From the NCBI GenBank assembly GCA_002390165.1, contig DGOU01000179.1, positions 21,257 through 30,128 of the forward strand: a stretch of DNA of 8,872 nt. Reading direction: 5' to 3'. Made by a program: the position numbers and the translations under genes. Positions 1 through 6,499 of the stretch are shown piece by piece. The first letter of the stretch is position 1; every line of letters begins with the position of its first letter. The notes beneath the pieces were generated by a model that had not been told where the DNA came from, made no database searches, and saw nothing but the letters and a program-made list of their open reading frames with translations. This stretch comes from Lutibacter sp. UBA4458. Its GTDB lineage: Bacteria > Bacteroidota > Bacteroidia > Flavobacteriales > Flavobacteriaceae.

Positions 1-394
1 AATTAGTAAAAATCAAGAAGCGTCTGTTTTTGAGGAGGCTGTGAACTTTAATAGTAATAAATTAACGTTAAAATCCATTGATATTCCTATTGAAATTAGA
101 TGGCGAAATTCAACTTCGGCCAAATTTAAATTTTGGAGGATTTACAGCGGAGTAAAATTTTCTTATATAACTTCTGGAAAATCTAAATATAAAAATAGCT
201 TAGAAACGGTTGAAACTAAAAACATAACTGAATTAAATAGATTTCAAACTGGTTTAACTTTAGCAGCTGGTTATGGAACTTGGAATTTATATTTGTATTA
301 TGCCCTTAATCCCATATTTAACAAAGCATTATTAAATAATACTGCAGTAAATTTAAAACAGTTTAATATTGGTGTTAAATTTTACATTATGTAA
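1..394 (+). CDS. Outer-membrane beta-barrel protein (PorT-like), 3' part only
   Basis: This is the C-terminal 130 residues of a protein whose start lies before base 1. The frame is open from base 2 with no stop, so the GTG at 41 is an internal valine codon and not a convincing start. The sequence shows alternating polar and hydrophobic strands with aromatic ends, as in a small outer-membrane beta-barrel: 'SIDIPIEIRW', 'RIYSGVKFSYI', 'RFQTGLTLAAGYG', 'WNLYLYYALNPIF' and a last strand 'FNIGVKFYIM'. This resembles the PorT/outer-membrane beta-barrel families of Bacteroidetes, whose members sit in the outer membrane. The precise role cannot be read from this fragment. It is the only plus-strand gene here. 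It converges on the PAP2-like gene, with a 13-bp overlap at the 3' ends. The barrel call is fairly sure; the subfamily is not. Confidence 0.72.
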   Translation, partial: ISKNQEASVFEEAVNFNSNKLTLKSIDIPIEIRWRNSTSAKFKFWRIYSGVKFSYITSGKSKYKNSLETVETKNITELNRFQTGLTLAAGYGTWNLYLYYALNPIFNKALLNNTAVNLKQFNIGVKFYIM

Positions 395-395
395 A
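381..395. repeat. 15-bp palindrome covering both convergent stop codons
   Basis: TTTACAT-T-ATGTAAA is a perfect inverted repeat around one central base. It holds the TAA stop of the plus-strand barrel gene (392-394) and the TAA stop of the minus-strand PAP2-like gene (382-384). Because of the symmetry, both proteins end in Tyr-Ile-Met. With a one-base centre it would make only a poor RNA hairpin, and it has no U-run, so it is not called a terminator. Confidence 0.8.
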
Positions 396-987
396 TAAGA
401 TAAACCAATAATTGAGTTACTAACCCAATTATAAATCCTAATAAAACTTCATTAAATTTGTGAGCTTGCAAACGAAGTCTTGATGTAGCTATTACACCAT
501 TTAACAGTAAAAGAATTGCTAAAATAAGTATAAGATTAACTTTATAGTAAAAACTAAAATAAAGAATAAATCCTATCAATCCACTAATGGCAGCAGTATG
601 TAAGCTGACTTTTATTTTAAAATAAAGTAAAATATAGGTTATACTTAAACCTAGTGCATAACCAAAATAAAAAAGCGAAAGTAAATCTACAACAGTAGAT
701 TTTAATAGCCAATAGCCAATAAAAACTGTAATTGAAATAAATAAAATAAGAGGAAATTTACGCTCTTCAATAGTGGTCATATGGTAACTATTAATCATTT
801 TAAAAGTTTTTAATAAAATGATAAGTATAAGGGGAAATATATAAGTTATTACAAATATAACGGTCAATAATAACCTTTCTTGCTCTATAAATAAATATTT
901 TGGGAGTAATAAAAAGTATAAAATAGCACCAACAATTGGGAAATTTATTGGATGAAAGAAGGAGGAAAGAAGTTTAGAAAATTTCAT
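382..987 (-). CDS. PAP2-like integral membrane protein (degenerate phosphatase motifs)
   Basis: A 201-residue, very hydrophobic protein with about five or six membrane segments (roughly residues 13-30, 38-60, 79-95, 101-122, 131-161 and 182-200). Remnants of the PAP2 (type 2 phosphatidic acid phosphatase) motifs can be recognised. 'ERKFP' at 75-79 may stand for motif C1. 'SLHT' at 128-131 fits C2, with its histidine at 130. 'SRLRLQAHKFNE' at 169-180 fits C3 (SR-x5-H-x3-D), with Arg170 and His176 in place and Glu180 replacing the usual Asp. PAP2 enzymes remove phosphate from lipid phosphates or isoprenoid diphosphates at the cytoplasmic membrane. Whether this one is catalytic is uncertain. It begins 19 bp after the rpoN stop, so it is probably co-transcribed with rpoN. 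It ends inside the plus-strand barrel gene. Family assignment is moderate and activity is unknown. Confidence 0.7.
   Translation of the reverse strand: MKFSKLLSSFFHPINFPIVGAILYFLLLPKYLFIEQERLLLTVIFVITYIFPLILIILLKTFKMINSYHMTTIEERKFPLILFISITVFIGYWLLKSTVVDLLSLFYFGYALGLSITYILLYFKIKVSLHTAAISGLIGFILYFSFYYKVNLILILAILLLLNGVIATSRLRLQAHKFNEVLLGFIIGLVTQLLVYLIYIM
408..432. repeat. Imperfect inverted repeat just past the barrel gene stop
   Basis: ATAATTG-A-GTTA-C-TAAC-C-CAATTAT has arms of 7 and 4 bp separated by one A/C mismatch. It begins 14 bases after the plus-strand stop codon, inside the last codons of the PAP2-like gene. It could help end the plus-strand transcript, but no T-run follows it. It could also be chance in AT-rich DNA. 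Confidence 0.35.
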
Positions 988-1006
988 AGTTTTTTAAAAA
1001 GTAAAT

Positions 1007-2467
1007 CTATATCTTTTTTCTTAATCTGGCAACTGGAATATCTAATTGTTCTCTGTATTTGGCAACGGTTCTTCTAGCAATAGGATAACCCTTTTCCTTT
1101 AATATTATAGCTAATTTATCATCAGTTAGGGGTTTCTTTTTGTCTTCATTATCAATTACAGAAGACAAAATATTTTTTATCTCAGTGGTAGATACATCTT
1201 CTCCTTGATCATTTTTCATAGATTCAGAGAAGAAATCTTTTATTAATCTGGTTCCATATGGGGTTGTAACATATTTACTGTTTGCAACTCTTGAAACAGT
1301 AGAAACGTCCATTTGAATAGTTTCGGCAATATCTTTTAAAATCATAGGTTTTAATTTACGTTCATCACCTGTTAAAAAGTATTCTTTTTGATATTGCATA
1401 ATAGCGTCCATATTCAAAAATAGAGTTTGCTGGCGTTGCTTTATAGCATCTATAAACCATTTGGCAGCATCTAATTTTTGTTTGATAAATTGGACTGCAT
1501 CTTTTTGCGATTTAGTTTTAGTTTTAGAATTTTTATAACCATGTAATAGGTTATTATATTCATTAGAAATATGTAATTCCGGACTATTTCTTGAGTTTAA
1601 GCTTAACACAAGGTCTCCTTCTTCAATTTTAATAGTAAAATCAGGTACAATTTGTTCCGCAATTTTGTTATTGCTAACATAGGAACCACCTGGTTTTGGA
1701 TTTAATTTTTCTATTTGGGAAATAGCAGATTTTAATTCTTCTATATTAATTTTGAATTTTTTCTGAAGCTTGGTGTAATGTTTTTTAACAAAATGATCAA
1801 AGGATTCTTCTAATATCTTAATTGCTAAATTACAACTTGGATTATCTTTTTTGCGTTGTAACTGAATTAATAAGCATTCTTTCAAATTTCTAGCGCCAAC
1901 ACCTGAAGGATCTAATTGTTGAATTATTTTTAATAATTTTTCTAACTCTTCAATAGTTGTATATATATTTTGAGTGAATGCTAAATCATCTAAAATATCT
2001 TCTAAATCTCTTCTGATATATCCGCTATCATCAATACTACCTATTAAAAAATTAGTAATAATTTCTTCGGATTCACTTAAACTATAAGTGTTAATCTGAT
2101 TTTTTAAGTATTGTGTGAAAGATGTACCTGAAGCATAAGGAATTTGCTTTTCATCATCATCAACTGAGTAATTGTTAGTTTGTGTTTTGTAATTGGGTAT
2201 TTCATCATCACTTAAATATTCATCAATATTTATGTCTTCTGCTGAAATGCTTTCGTTATCTGCTGTTTCGAAATCGGAATTATCTAATTCAGAATTAATG
2301 GAGTCTTCGGTATTTTCTTTACCGCTTTCTAATGCTGGGTTTTCCTCTAATTCTTGTTTTAGTTTTTGTTCAAATGCTTGTGTAGGCAATTGAATTAATT
2401 TCATTAATTGAATTTGCTGAGGCGATAATTTTTGTAATAATTTTTGTTGTAAACTTTGTCTGAGCAT
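1007..2467 (-). CDS. rpoN: RNA polymerase sigma-54 factor RpoN
   Basis: A complete 486-residue sigma-54 factor of normal length. It directs RNA polymerase to -24/-12 promoters, where opening needs an ATP-dependent enhancer-binding activator. Region I (about 1-46) is the Gln/Leu-rich activator-responsive segment, with 'LSPQQIQLMKLIQLP' at 14-28 and 'ELEENPALE' after it. Region II (about 47-110) is a variable, strongly acidic linker. The core-binding domain follows, containing 'IIQQLDPSGVGARNLKECL' at 181-199. The helix-turn-helix part lies around 377-414 ('LKDIAETIQMDVSTVSRV'). The RpoN box that reads the -24 element is 'ARRTVAKYRE' at 464-473. The ATG at 2467 is chosen because region I starts right after it. 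No Shine-Dalgarno is visible, as usual in Bacteroidetes. It lies 76 bp downstream of asnS behind a likely terminator and 19 bp upstream of the PAP2-like gene. No sigma-54 activator gene is present here. Confidence 0.98.
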   Translation of the reverse strand: MLRQSLQQKLLQKLSPQQIQLMKLIQLPTQAFEQKLKQELEENPALESGKENTEDSINSELDNSDFETADNESISAEDINIDEYLSDDEIPNYKTQTNNYSVDDDEKQIPYASGTSFTQYLKNQINTYSLSESEEIITNFLIGSIDDSGYIRRDLEDILDDLAFTQNIYTTIEELEKLLKIIQQLDPSGVGARNLKECLLIQLQRKKDNPSCNLAIKILEESFDHFVKKHYTKLQKKFKINIEELKSAISQIEKLNPKPGGSYVSNNKIAEQIVPDFTIKIEEGDLVLSLNSRNSPELHISNEYNNLLHGYKNSKTKTKSQKDAVQFIKQKLDAAKWFIDAIKQRQQTLFLNMDAIMQYQKEYFLTGDERKLKPMILKDIAETIQMDVSTVSRVANSKYVTTPYGTRLIKDFFSESMKNDQGEDVSTTEIKNILSSVIDNEDKKKPLTDDKLAIILKEKGYPIARRTVAKYREQLDIPVARLRKKI

Positions 2468-2498
2468 ATATTATTAATAAAGTATTAGTTAAAAATAC

Positions 2499-2532
2499 AA
2501 AAAAACATAGTATAATTTATACTATGTTTTTT
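2499..2532. terminator. Bidirectional intrinsic terminator after asnS
   Basis: A perfect 10-bp inverted repeat, CATAGTATAA and TTATACTATG (2506-2515 and 2517-2526), is flanked by seven A on the left and six T on the right. RNA from either strand would therefore form a hairpin followed by a U-run. The real loop must open a few of the central A/T pairs. It starts 11 bases after the asnS stop, which suits ending the asnS message. The stem has few G/C pairs, so some read-through into rpoN is likely. Confidence 0.72.
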
Positions 2533-2543
2533 ATTTGTGTTTT

Positions 2544-3977
2544 TTAAAACTCTGCATTTTGTGGATATCTTGGGTAAGGGATTACATCTCTAATATTACC
2601 CATACCTGTTGTAAATTGTACTAAACGTTCAAATCCTAATCCAAAACCACTATGAACTGCTGTTCCAAATTTTCTAGTATCTAAATACCACCAAAGTTCT
2701 TTTTCATCAATATGTAAATCGGCAATTTTTTGTTTTAAAACATCTAAGCGTTCTTCACGTTGACTACCACCTACTATTTCTCCAATTCCAGGGAATAAAA
2801 CATCCATAGCTCTAACAGTTTTTCCATCTTCATTTAATCGCATATAAAAAGCTTTTATGTTTGCTGGATAATCAAATAAAATAACTGGACATTTAAAGTG
2901 TTTTTCAACTAAATATCGTTCATGTTCACTTTGTAAATCTGCTCCCCATTCATTAATTAAATATTGAAATTTTTTCTTTTTATTAGGTTTGCAGTTTCTT
3001 AAAATATCAATTGCTTCGGTATAACTAACACGTTTAAAGTTATTATTTGCTACAAAGTTTAACTTTTCAATTAACAACATTTCACTTCTATCTTTAGCAG
3101 GTTTAGTTTTTTCTTCTTGTTGTAATCTGTTTTCTAAAAAAGCTAAATCATCTTTACAGTTTTCTAGGGTGTAATTAATAACCGATTTAATAAAATCTTC
3201 GGATAAATCCATGTTATCATCTAAATTATTAAAAGCCACTTCAGGTTCAATCATCCAAAATTCAGATAAATGTCTGGTTGTGTTTGAATTTTCAGCTCTA
3301 AAAGTTGGTCCAAAAGTATATACTTTACCAAGCGCCATTGCATAGGTTTCTGCTTCTAATTGTCCTGAAACTGTAAGGTTGGTAGTTTTACCAAAAAAAT
3401 CTTTGGTAGTATCTACTTTTCCATCTTCATTTTTTGGTAAATTGTTTTGGTCTAGTGTGCTAACTCCAAACATTTCACCAGCTCCTTCGGCATCTGAACC
3501 GGTAATAATTGGGGCATTAAAATAGTAAAAACCTTTTTCGGTGAAGTATTTATGTACAGCAAAAGCTAATGCCGATCTAACACGCATTACCGCACTAAAA
3601 GTATTAGTTCTGACACGTAAATGTGCATTTTCACGTAAAAATTCTAAACTATGTTTTTTTGGCTGAATAGGATATTCATCTGGATTAGAATCTCCTAATA
3701 TTTTAATTTCAGAAACTTGTATTTCTACATTTTGCCCTTTCCCTAAACTTTCCACCAAGGTTCCTTTAACTGTAATTGCAGCTCCGGTAGTAATTCGTTT
3801 TAAGGTGTTTTCATCCGTGTTTTCAAAATCAACTACACATTGAATATTGTTAATAGTTGAACCATCATTTACAGCAATAAACCTATTTGCCCTGAATGTT
3901 CTTACCCAACCATTTAAAGTTACTTCAGTTAAATAATTTGTTGAACTTAAAAGTTCTGCAACTGTAAATTTTTTCAT
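2544..3977 (-). CDS. asnS: Asparagine--tRNA ligase (AsnRS)
   Basis: A complete 477-residue class II (IIb) cytoplasmic enzyme that joins asparagine to tRNA-Asn using ATP. The N-terminal OB-fold that reads the anticodon covers about 15-95 ('[20 protein letters not shown]'). Motif 1 lies around 142-170 ('[20 protein letters not shown]'). Motif 2, which contacts ATP and the acceptor end, is '[16 protein letters not shown]' at 226-241, followed by 'IEPEVAF'. Motif 3 is '[13 protein letters not shown]' at 443-455. '[13 protein letters not shown]' (204-216) and '[12 protein letters not shown]' (403-414) are also typical. These spellings fit AsnRS better than AspRS. A charged stretch at about 280-340 appears a little longer than in the E. 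coli enzyme. The ATG at 3977 is preceded by a good Bacteroidetes promoter with a leader of only about 14 bases. A terminator-like hairpin follows the stop. Confidence 0.98.
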   Translation of the reverse strand: MKKFTVAELLSSTNYLTEVTLNGWVRTFRANRFIAVNDGSTINNIQCVVDFENTDENTLKRITTGAAITVKGTLVESLGKGQNVEIQVSEIKILGDSNPDEYPIQPKKHSLEFLRENAHLRVRTNTFSAVMRVRSALAFAVHKYFTEKGFYYFNAPIITGSDAEGAGEMFGVSTLDQNNLPKNEDGKVDTTKDFFGKTTNLTVSGQLEAETYAMALGKVYTFGPTFRAENSNTTRHLSEFWMIEPEVAFNNLDDNMDLSEDFIKSVINYTLENCKDDLAFLENRLQQEEKTKPAKDRSEMLLIEKLNFVANNNFKRVSYTEAIDILRNCKPNKKKKFQYLINEWGADLQSEHERYLVEKHFKCPVILFDYPANIKAFYMRLNEDGKTVRAMDVLFPGIGEIVGGSQREERLDVLKQKIADLHIDEKELWWYLDTRKFGTAVHSGFGLGFERLVQFTTGMGNIRDVIPYPRYPQNAEF

Positions 3978-3997
3978 GTTCTATATTTTAAGAGACG

Positions 3998-4028
3998 CAA
4001 AGATACATATTGCATTAAAAAATGCGAA
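3998..4028 (-). promoter_or_regulatory. Bacteroidetes-type promoter of asnS
   Basis: Read on the minus strand, TATCTTTG (3998-4005) fits the -7 consensus TAnnTTTG exactly. A TTC (4026-4028) lies 20 bases upstream, close to the TTG expected at -33. Transcription should start roughly 10-15 bases before the asnS ATG, leaving a very short leader with no room for a T-box or an attenuator. Confidence 0.65.
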
Positions 4029-4030
4029 TA
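4010..4030. repeat. Inverted repeat between the asnS promoter boxes (possible operator)
   Basis: The core arms GCATT (4012-4016) and AATGC (4021-4025) surround AAAA. The symmetry continues as TATT on the left and AATA on the right if one extra G at 4026 is skipped. It fills the spacer of the predicted promoter, where a bound repressor would block polymerase. Chance occurrence is possible given the AT content. Confidence 0.35.
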
Positions 4031-4040
4031 TCCTGCAATT

Positions 4041-4055
4041 AAAATTAATAATTTT
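4041..4055. repeat. 15-bp A/T palindrome downstream of the RND gene
   Basis: AAAATTA-A-TAATTTT is a perfect inverted repeat 14 bases after the RND transporter stop codon and upstream of the asnS promoter. It is made only of A and T with a one-base centre, so it is a weak candidate for a terminator or an upstream promoter element. Confidence 0.3.
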
Positions 4056-4069
4056 GGAAATATTTTTAA

Positions 4070-6445
4070 CTAAATGTTAGTTTCTTCATCTTCTGGAGGT
4101 AAAATATCCAGTATTGGTTCTTTAAAATCTTTTTTATTAGCTATGTTTTTTTCTAAGGAAAGTAGTAATGAAGGCAATAATATTAAATTAGATACCATTG
4201 CAATTAGTAGGGTTACAGATACCAATCCTCCTAAAGCTATTGTTCCTCCAAAACTGGAAGCTGTAAATACTAAAAAGCCAAAAAATAACACAATGGAAGT
4301 GTAGAACATACTAACTCCTGTTTCTTTAAGTGCTGCTAATACAGATGGTGTTATTTTCCATTTAAATACTTTTAATTCTTGTCGGTATTTTGCTAAGAAA
4401 TGGATAGTATCATCTACAGATATTCCAAACGCTATACTAAACACTAAAATGGTAGAAGGTTTTATAGGAATACCTAAATATCCCATTAATCCAGCTGTAA
4501 TAAGTAAAGGGAAAACATTTGGTATAAGCGAAATTAAAATCATTTTAAAAGAGCGAAACATAAACGCCATAAATAAAGCAATAAATAATATAGCTAAGGA
4601 TAAGGAAATTATTAAGTTATAAATTAAATAATGTGTACCTTTTAAAAATACTAAAGCCTTGCCAGTAAGGGTTACATCAAATTTATTTTTAGGAAAAACT
4701 TTGGCTACTTTTTGAGCCATTTGTGTCTCAATAATATCCATTTTATCGGTCCCAATATCTTTCATGAATGTAGTTATGCGAGCATATCTTCCTGTTGAAT
4801 CGACATAATTATTTAATAAATTAGTGTCTGAAACTGAATTTTTTGTATAGCTTAAAATCCAATTTTTTTCTTGATTATTAGGCAATTGGTAAAATTTAGG
4901 GTTGCCATTATAAAAAGCTTGTTTTGCGTATTTTACCAAGTTTAAAATAGAAATTGGTTTAGATAGCTGAGGTATTTCATCTATCGTTCCTTCTAACTTA
5001 TCCATGCGTTTTAAGGTAGAAAGTTTCATTACTCCGTTTTCTTTTTTGGTGTCAATAATAATTTCTAAAGGCATAATTCCACCAAATTCGTTTTCAAAGA
5101 AAACAATATCTTCAAAAAACGGTTTTCCTTTTGGCATGTCTTCAATTAAACTACCAGAAACTTTTATCATATAAATACCAATCATACTTATAATAATTAA
5201 AGAAACTGTAGTTAAATAAACTGCAATTCTATGATTTTTTACAATTAAAATTAGCCCGCTAACAATAGATTCAATCCATTTACGATCTAAATGTTTTAAA
5301 TGTTTTTCTTTTGGAAGTGGTAAAAAACTATAAATAATAGGAATTAATAGTAAGGCTAATAGAAAAATTCCGAAAATGTTTATAGAAGCAATAATACCAA
5401 ATTGTTGTAATAATTCACTTTTAGTAAAAACAAAGGTTAAAAACCCAATAGCAGTTGTGGTATTTGTCATTAAAGTTGCATTACCAATTTTGGTAATTAC
5501 ACGTTGTAATGATTTAGCCTGATTACCATGTTTTTTAACTTCTTGTTGGTATTTATTAATTAAAAAGATAGCATTTGGCACTCCAATAACAATAATTAAT
5601 GGTGGAATTAAAGCCATTAAAACGGAAATTTCATATCGGAACAATCCTATAAACCCAAATGCCCAAATTACGCCAATACTTACTACTAAAATGGCAATTA
5701 CAGTGGCTCTAAACGAACGAAAGAAAAAGAAGAAAATTAAGGAAGTAACGCCAAGTGCTAAACCAACAAATAATCCAATTTCGTCCACAATATTTTGGGC
5801 GTTCATGGTTCTAATGTAGGGCATACCAGAAACTCTAACTTTTAAGTTGTTTTCTTCATCAAATTTTTGAAGGATTGGGTTTAATTCATTAAGTACAAAA
5901 TCTTTTCGGGCAACGGTATTTACAATATCTTTTTTTAGATAAATAATTGTTCTAAGGGTTTTTGCTTTTTTATTGTATAATAAGTTTTCGTAAAAAGGTA
6001 AATTATTGTAAAGTTTATTTTTAATACTTAAAATCTCTTTGGTAGTTTTAGGAGTTTTGGTATATAAAGGAACAATATCAAACTTTTCTTTGACTTTATT
6101 TTTTTGAAGCACTTTTACATCTCCAATTCCCAATGAAAAATCAACTTCAGGAAAACTATCTAGTTTTTTTGAAAGCTGGTTCCAAGCATTAAATTTTTTA
6201 GGAGTAAAAATGGTAGAATCTTGCACTGCCATTACAATTAAGTTTCCTTCTTCACCAAAGTGTTTTAAAAATTGGTTGTATTTTATATTTATAGGATGAT
6301 TTTCTGGTAATAAATTAGCTTCTGTATAAGAAAAACGCATATACTGCATTTGTGAAGCTAAAAAATAAGTAATTCCTGCTAGTAATATTAAAATAAAGTA
6401 GCGTTTTTTTATAATAAAACGCGAAACGTGCGACCAAAAATCCAT
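4070..6445 (-). CDS. RND/MMPL-family transporter (patched-like, HAE3-type)
   Basis: A complete 791-residue inner-membrane protein with the RND layout of two similar halves. TM1 is at about 13-31, followed by a periplasmic domain (32-220) and TM2-6 (about 221-376). TM7 is at about 408-427, followed by a second periplasmic domain (428-605) and TM8-12 (about 608-765), with an acidic tail. It is shorter than the tripartite AcrB-like pumps (about 1,000 residues), which fits the MMPL/HAE3 branch; members of that branch move lipids, hopanoids or other hydrophobic molecules using proton force. The TM4-equivalent motif in the second half is 'FGISVDDTIHFLAKYRQEL' (673-691), with Asp678-Asp679 as the likely proton relay. 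The matching first-half motif 'IGVPNAIFLINKYQQEV' (287-303) has no acidic residue in the membrane. Its own -7 box sits just upstream. The DUF5686 gene ends 54 bp before it. The substrate is unknown. Confidence 0.93.
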   Translation of the reverse strand: MDFWSHVSRFIIKKRYFILILLAGITYFLASQMQYMRFSYTEANLLPENHPINIKYNQFLKHFGEEGNLIVMAVQDSTIFTPKKFNAWNQLSKKLDSFPEVDFSLGIGDVKVLQKNKVKEKFDIVPLYTKTPKTTKEILSIKNKLYNNLPFYENLLYNKKAKTLRTIIYLKKDIVNTVARKDFVLNELNPILQKFDEENNLKVRVSGMPYIRTMNAQNIVDEIGLFVGLALGVTSLIFFFFFRSFRATVIAILVVSIGVIWAFGFIGLFRYEISVLMALIPPLIIVIGVPNAIFLINKYQQEVKKHGNQAKSLQRVITKIGNATLMTNTTTAIGFLTFVFTKSELLQQFGIIASINIFGIFLLALLLIPIIYSFLPLPKEKHLKHLDRKWIESIVSGLILIVKNHRIAVYLTTVSLIIISMIGIYMIKVSGSLIEDMPKGKPFFEDIVFFENEFGGIMPLEIIIDTKKENGVMKLSTLKRMDKLEGTIDEIPQLSKPISILNLVKYAKQAFYNGNPKFYQLPNNQEKNWILSYTKNSVSDTNLLNNYVDSTGRYARITTFMKDIGTDKMDIIETQMAQKVAKVFPKNKFDVTLTGKALVFLKGTHYLIYNLIISLSLAILFIALFMAFMFRSFKMILISLIPNVFPLLITAGLMGYLGIPIKPSTILVFSIAFGISVDDTIHFLAKYRQELKVFKWKITPSVLAALKETGVSMFYTSIVLFFGFLVFTASSFGGTIALGGLVSVTLLIAMVSNLILLPSLLLSLEKNIANKKDFKEPILDILPPEDEETNI

Positions 6446-6459
6446 TAAAAAAATTTATG

Positions 6460-6467
6460 CAAAGTTA
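6460..6467 (-). promoter_or_regulatory. Promoter -7 box upstream of the RND transporter
   Basis: On the minus strand, TAACTTTG fits the Bacteroidetes -7 consensus TAnnTTTG exactly and lies 14 bases before the ATG at 6445. No clear TTG was found at the -33 position, so the promoter may be weak or need help. It suggests the transporter can be transcribed apart from the DUF5686 gene. Confidence 0.5.
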
Positions 6468-6499
6468 TAAAAATTGTTGACTAATTATTCTTTCCTTCG

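Noticed and set aside
41..43. GTG at 41 as the start of the barrel gene
   Set aside because: The frame is open upstream to base 2 and the product would lack a signal peptide, which an outer-membrane protein needs. The gene is better read as truncated by the window edge.
991..1000. TTTTTAAAAA between rpoN and the PAP2-like gene as a terminator
   Set aside because: It is a short A/T palindrome with no loop and no G/C pair, in a 19-bp gap; it could not form a stable hairpin.
2193..2393. Plus-strand open frame of 66 codons opposite rpoN
   Set aside because: It lies wholly antisense to the acidic region II of RpoN. Its Ser-rich product is the mirror of Glu/Asp-rich codons and shows no domain.
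3978..4069. T-box or other leader riboswitch upstream of asnS
   Set aside because: The predicted transcript start leaves a leader of only about 14 bases, and no T-box sequence or ordered stems are visible in the 92-bp gap.
2468..4069. Sigma-54 (-24/-12) promoter in the intergenic regions near rpoN
   Set aside because: I looked for GG-N10-GC with the usual flanks in the gaps upstream of rpoN and asnS and found no acceptable match.
4074..4304. Plus-strand open frame of 76 codons opposite the 3' end of the RND gene
   Set aside because: It is fully antisense to a well-supported transporter gene, with no recognisable product and no promoter or ribosome site of note.
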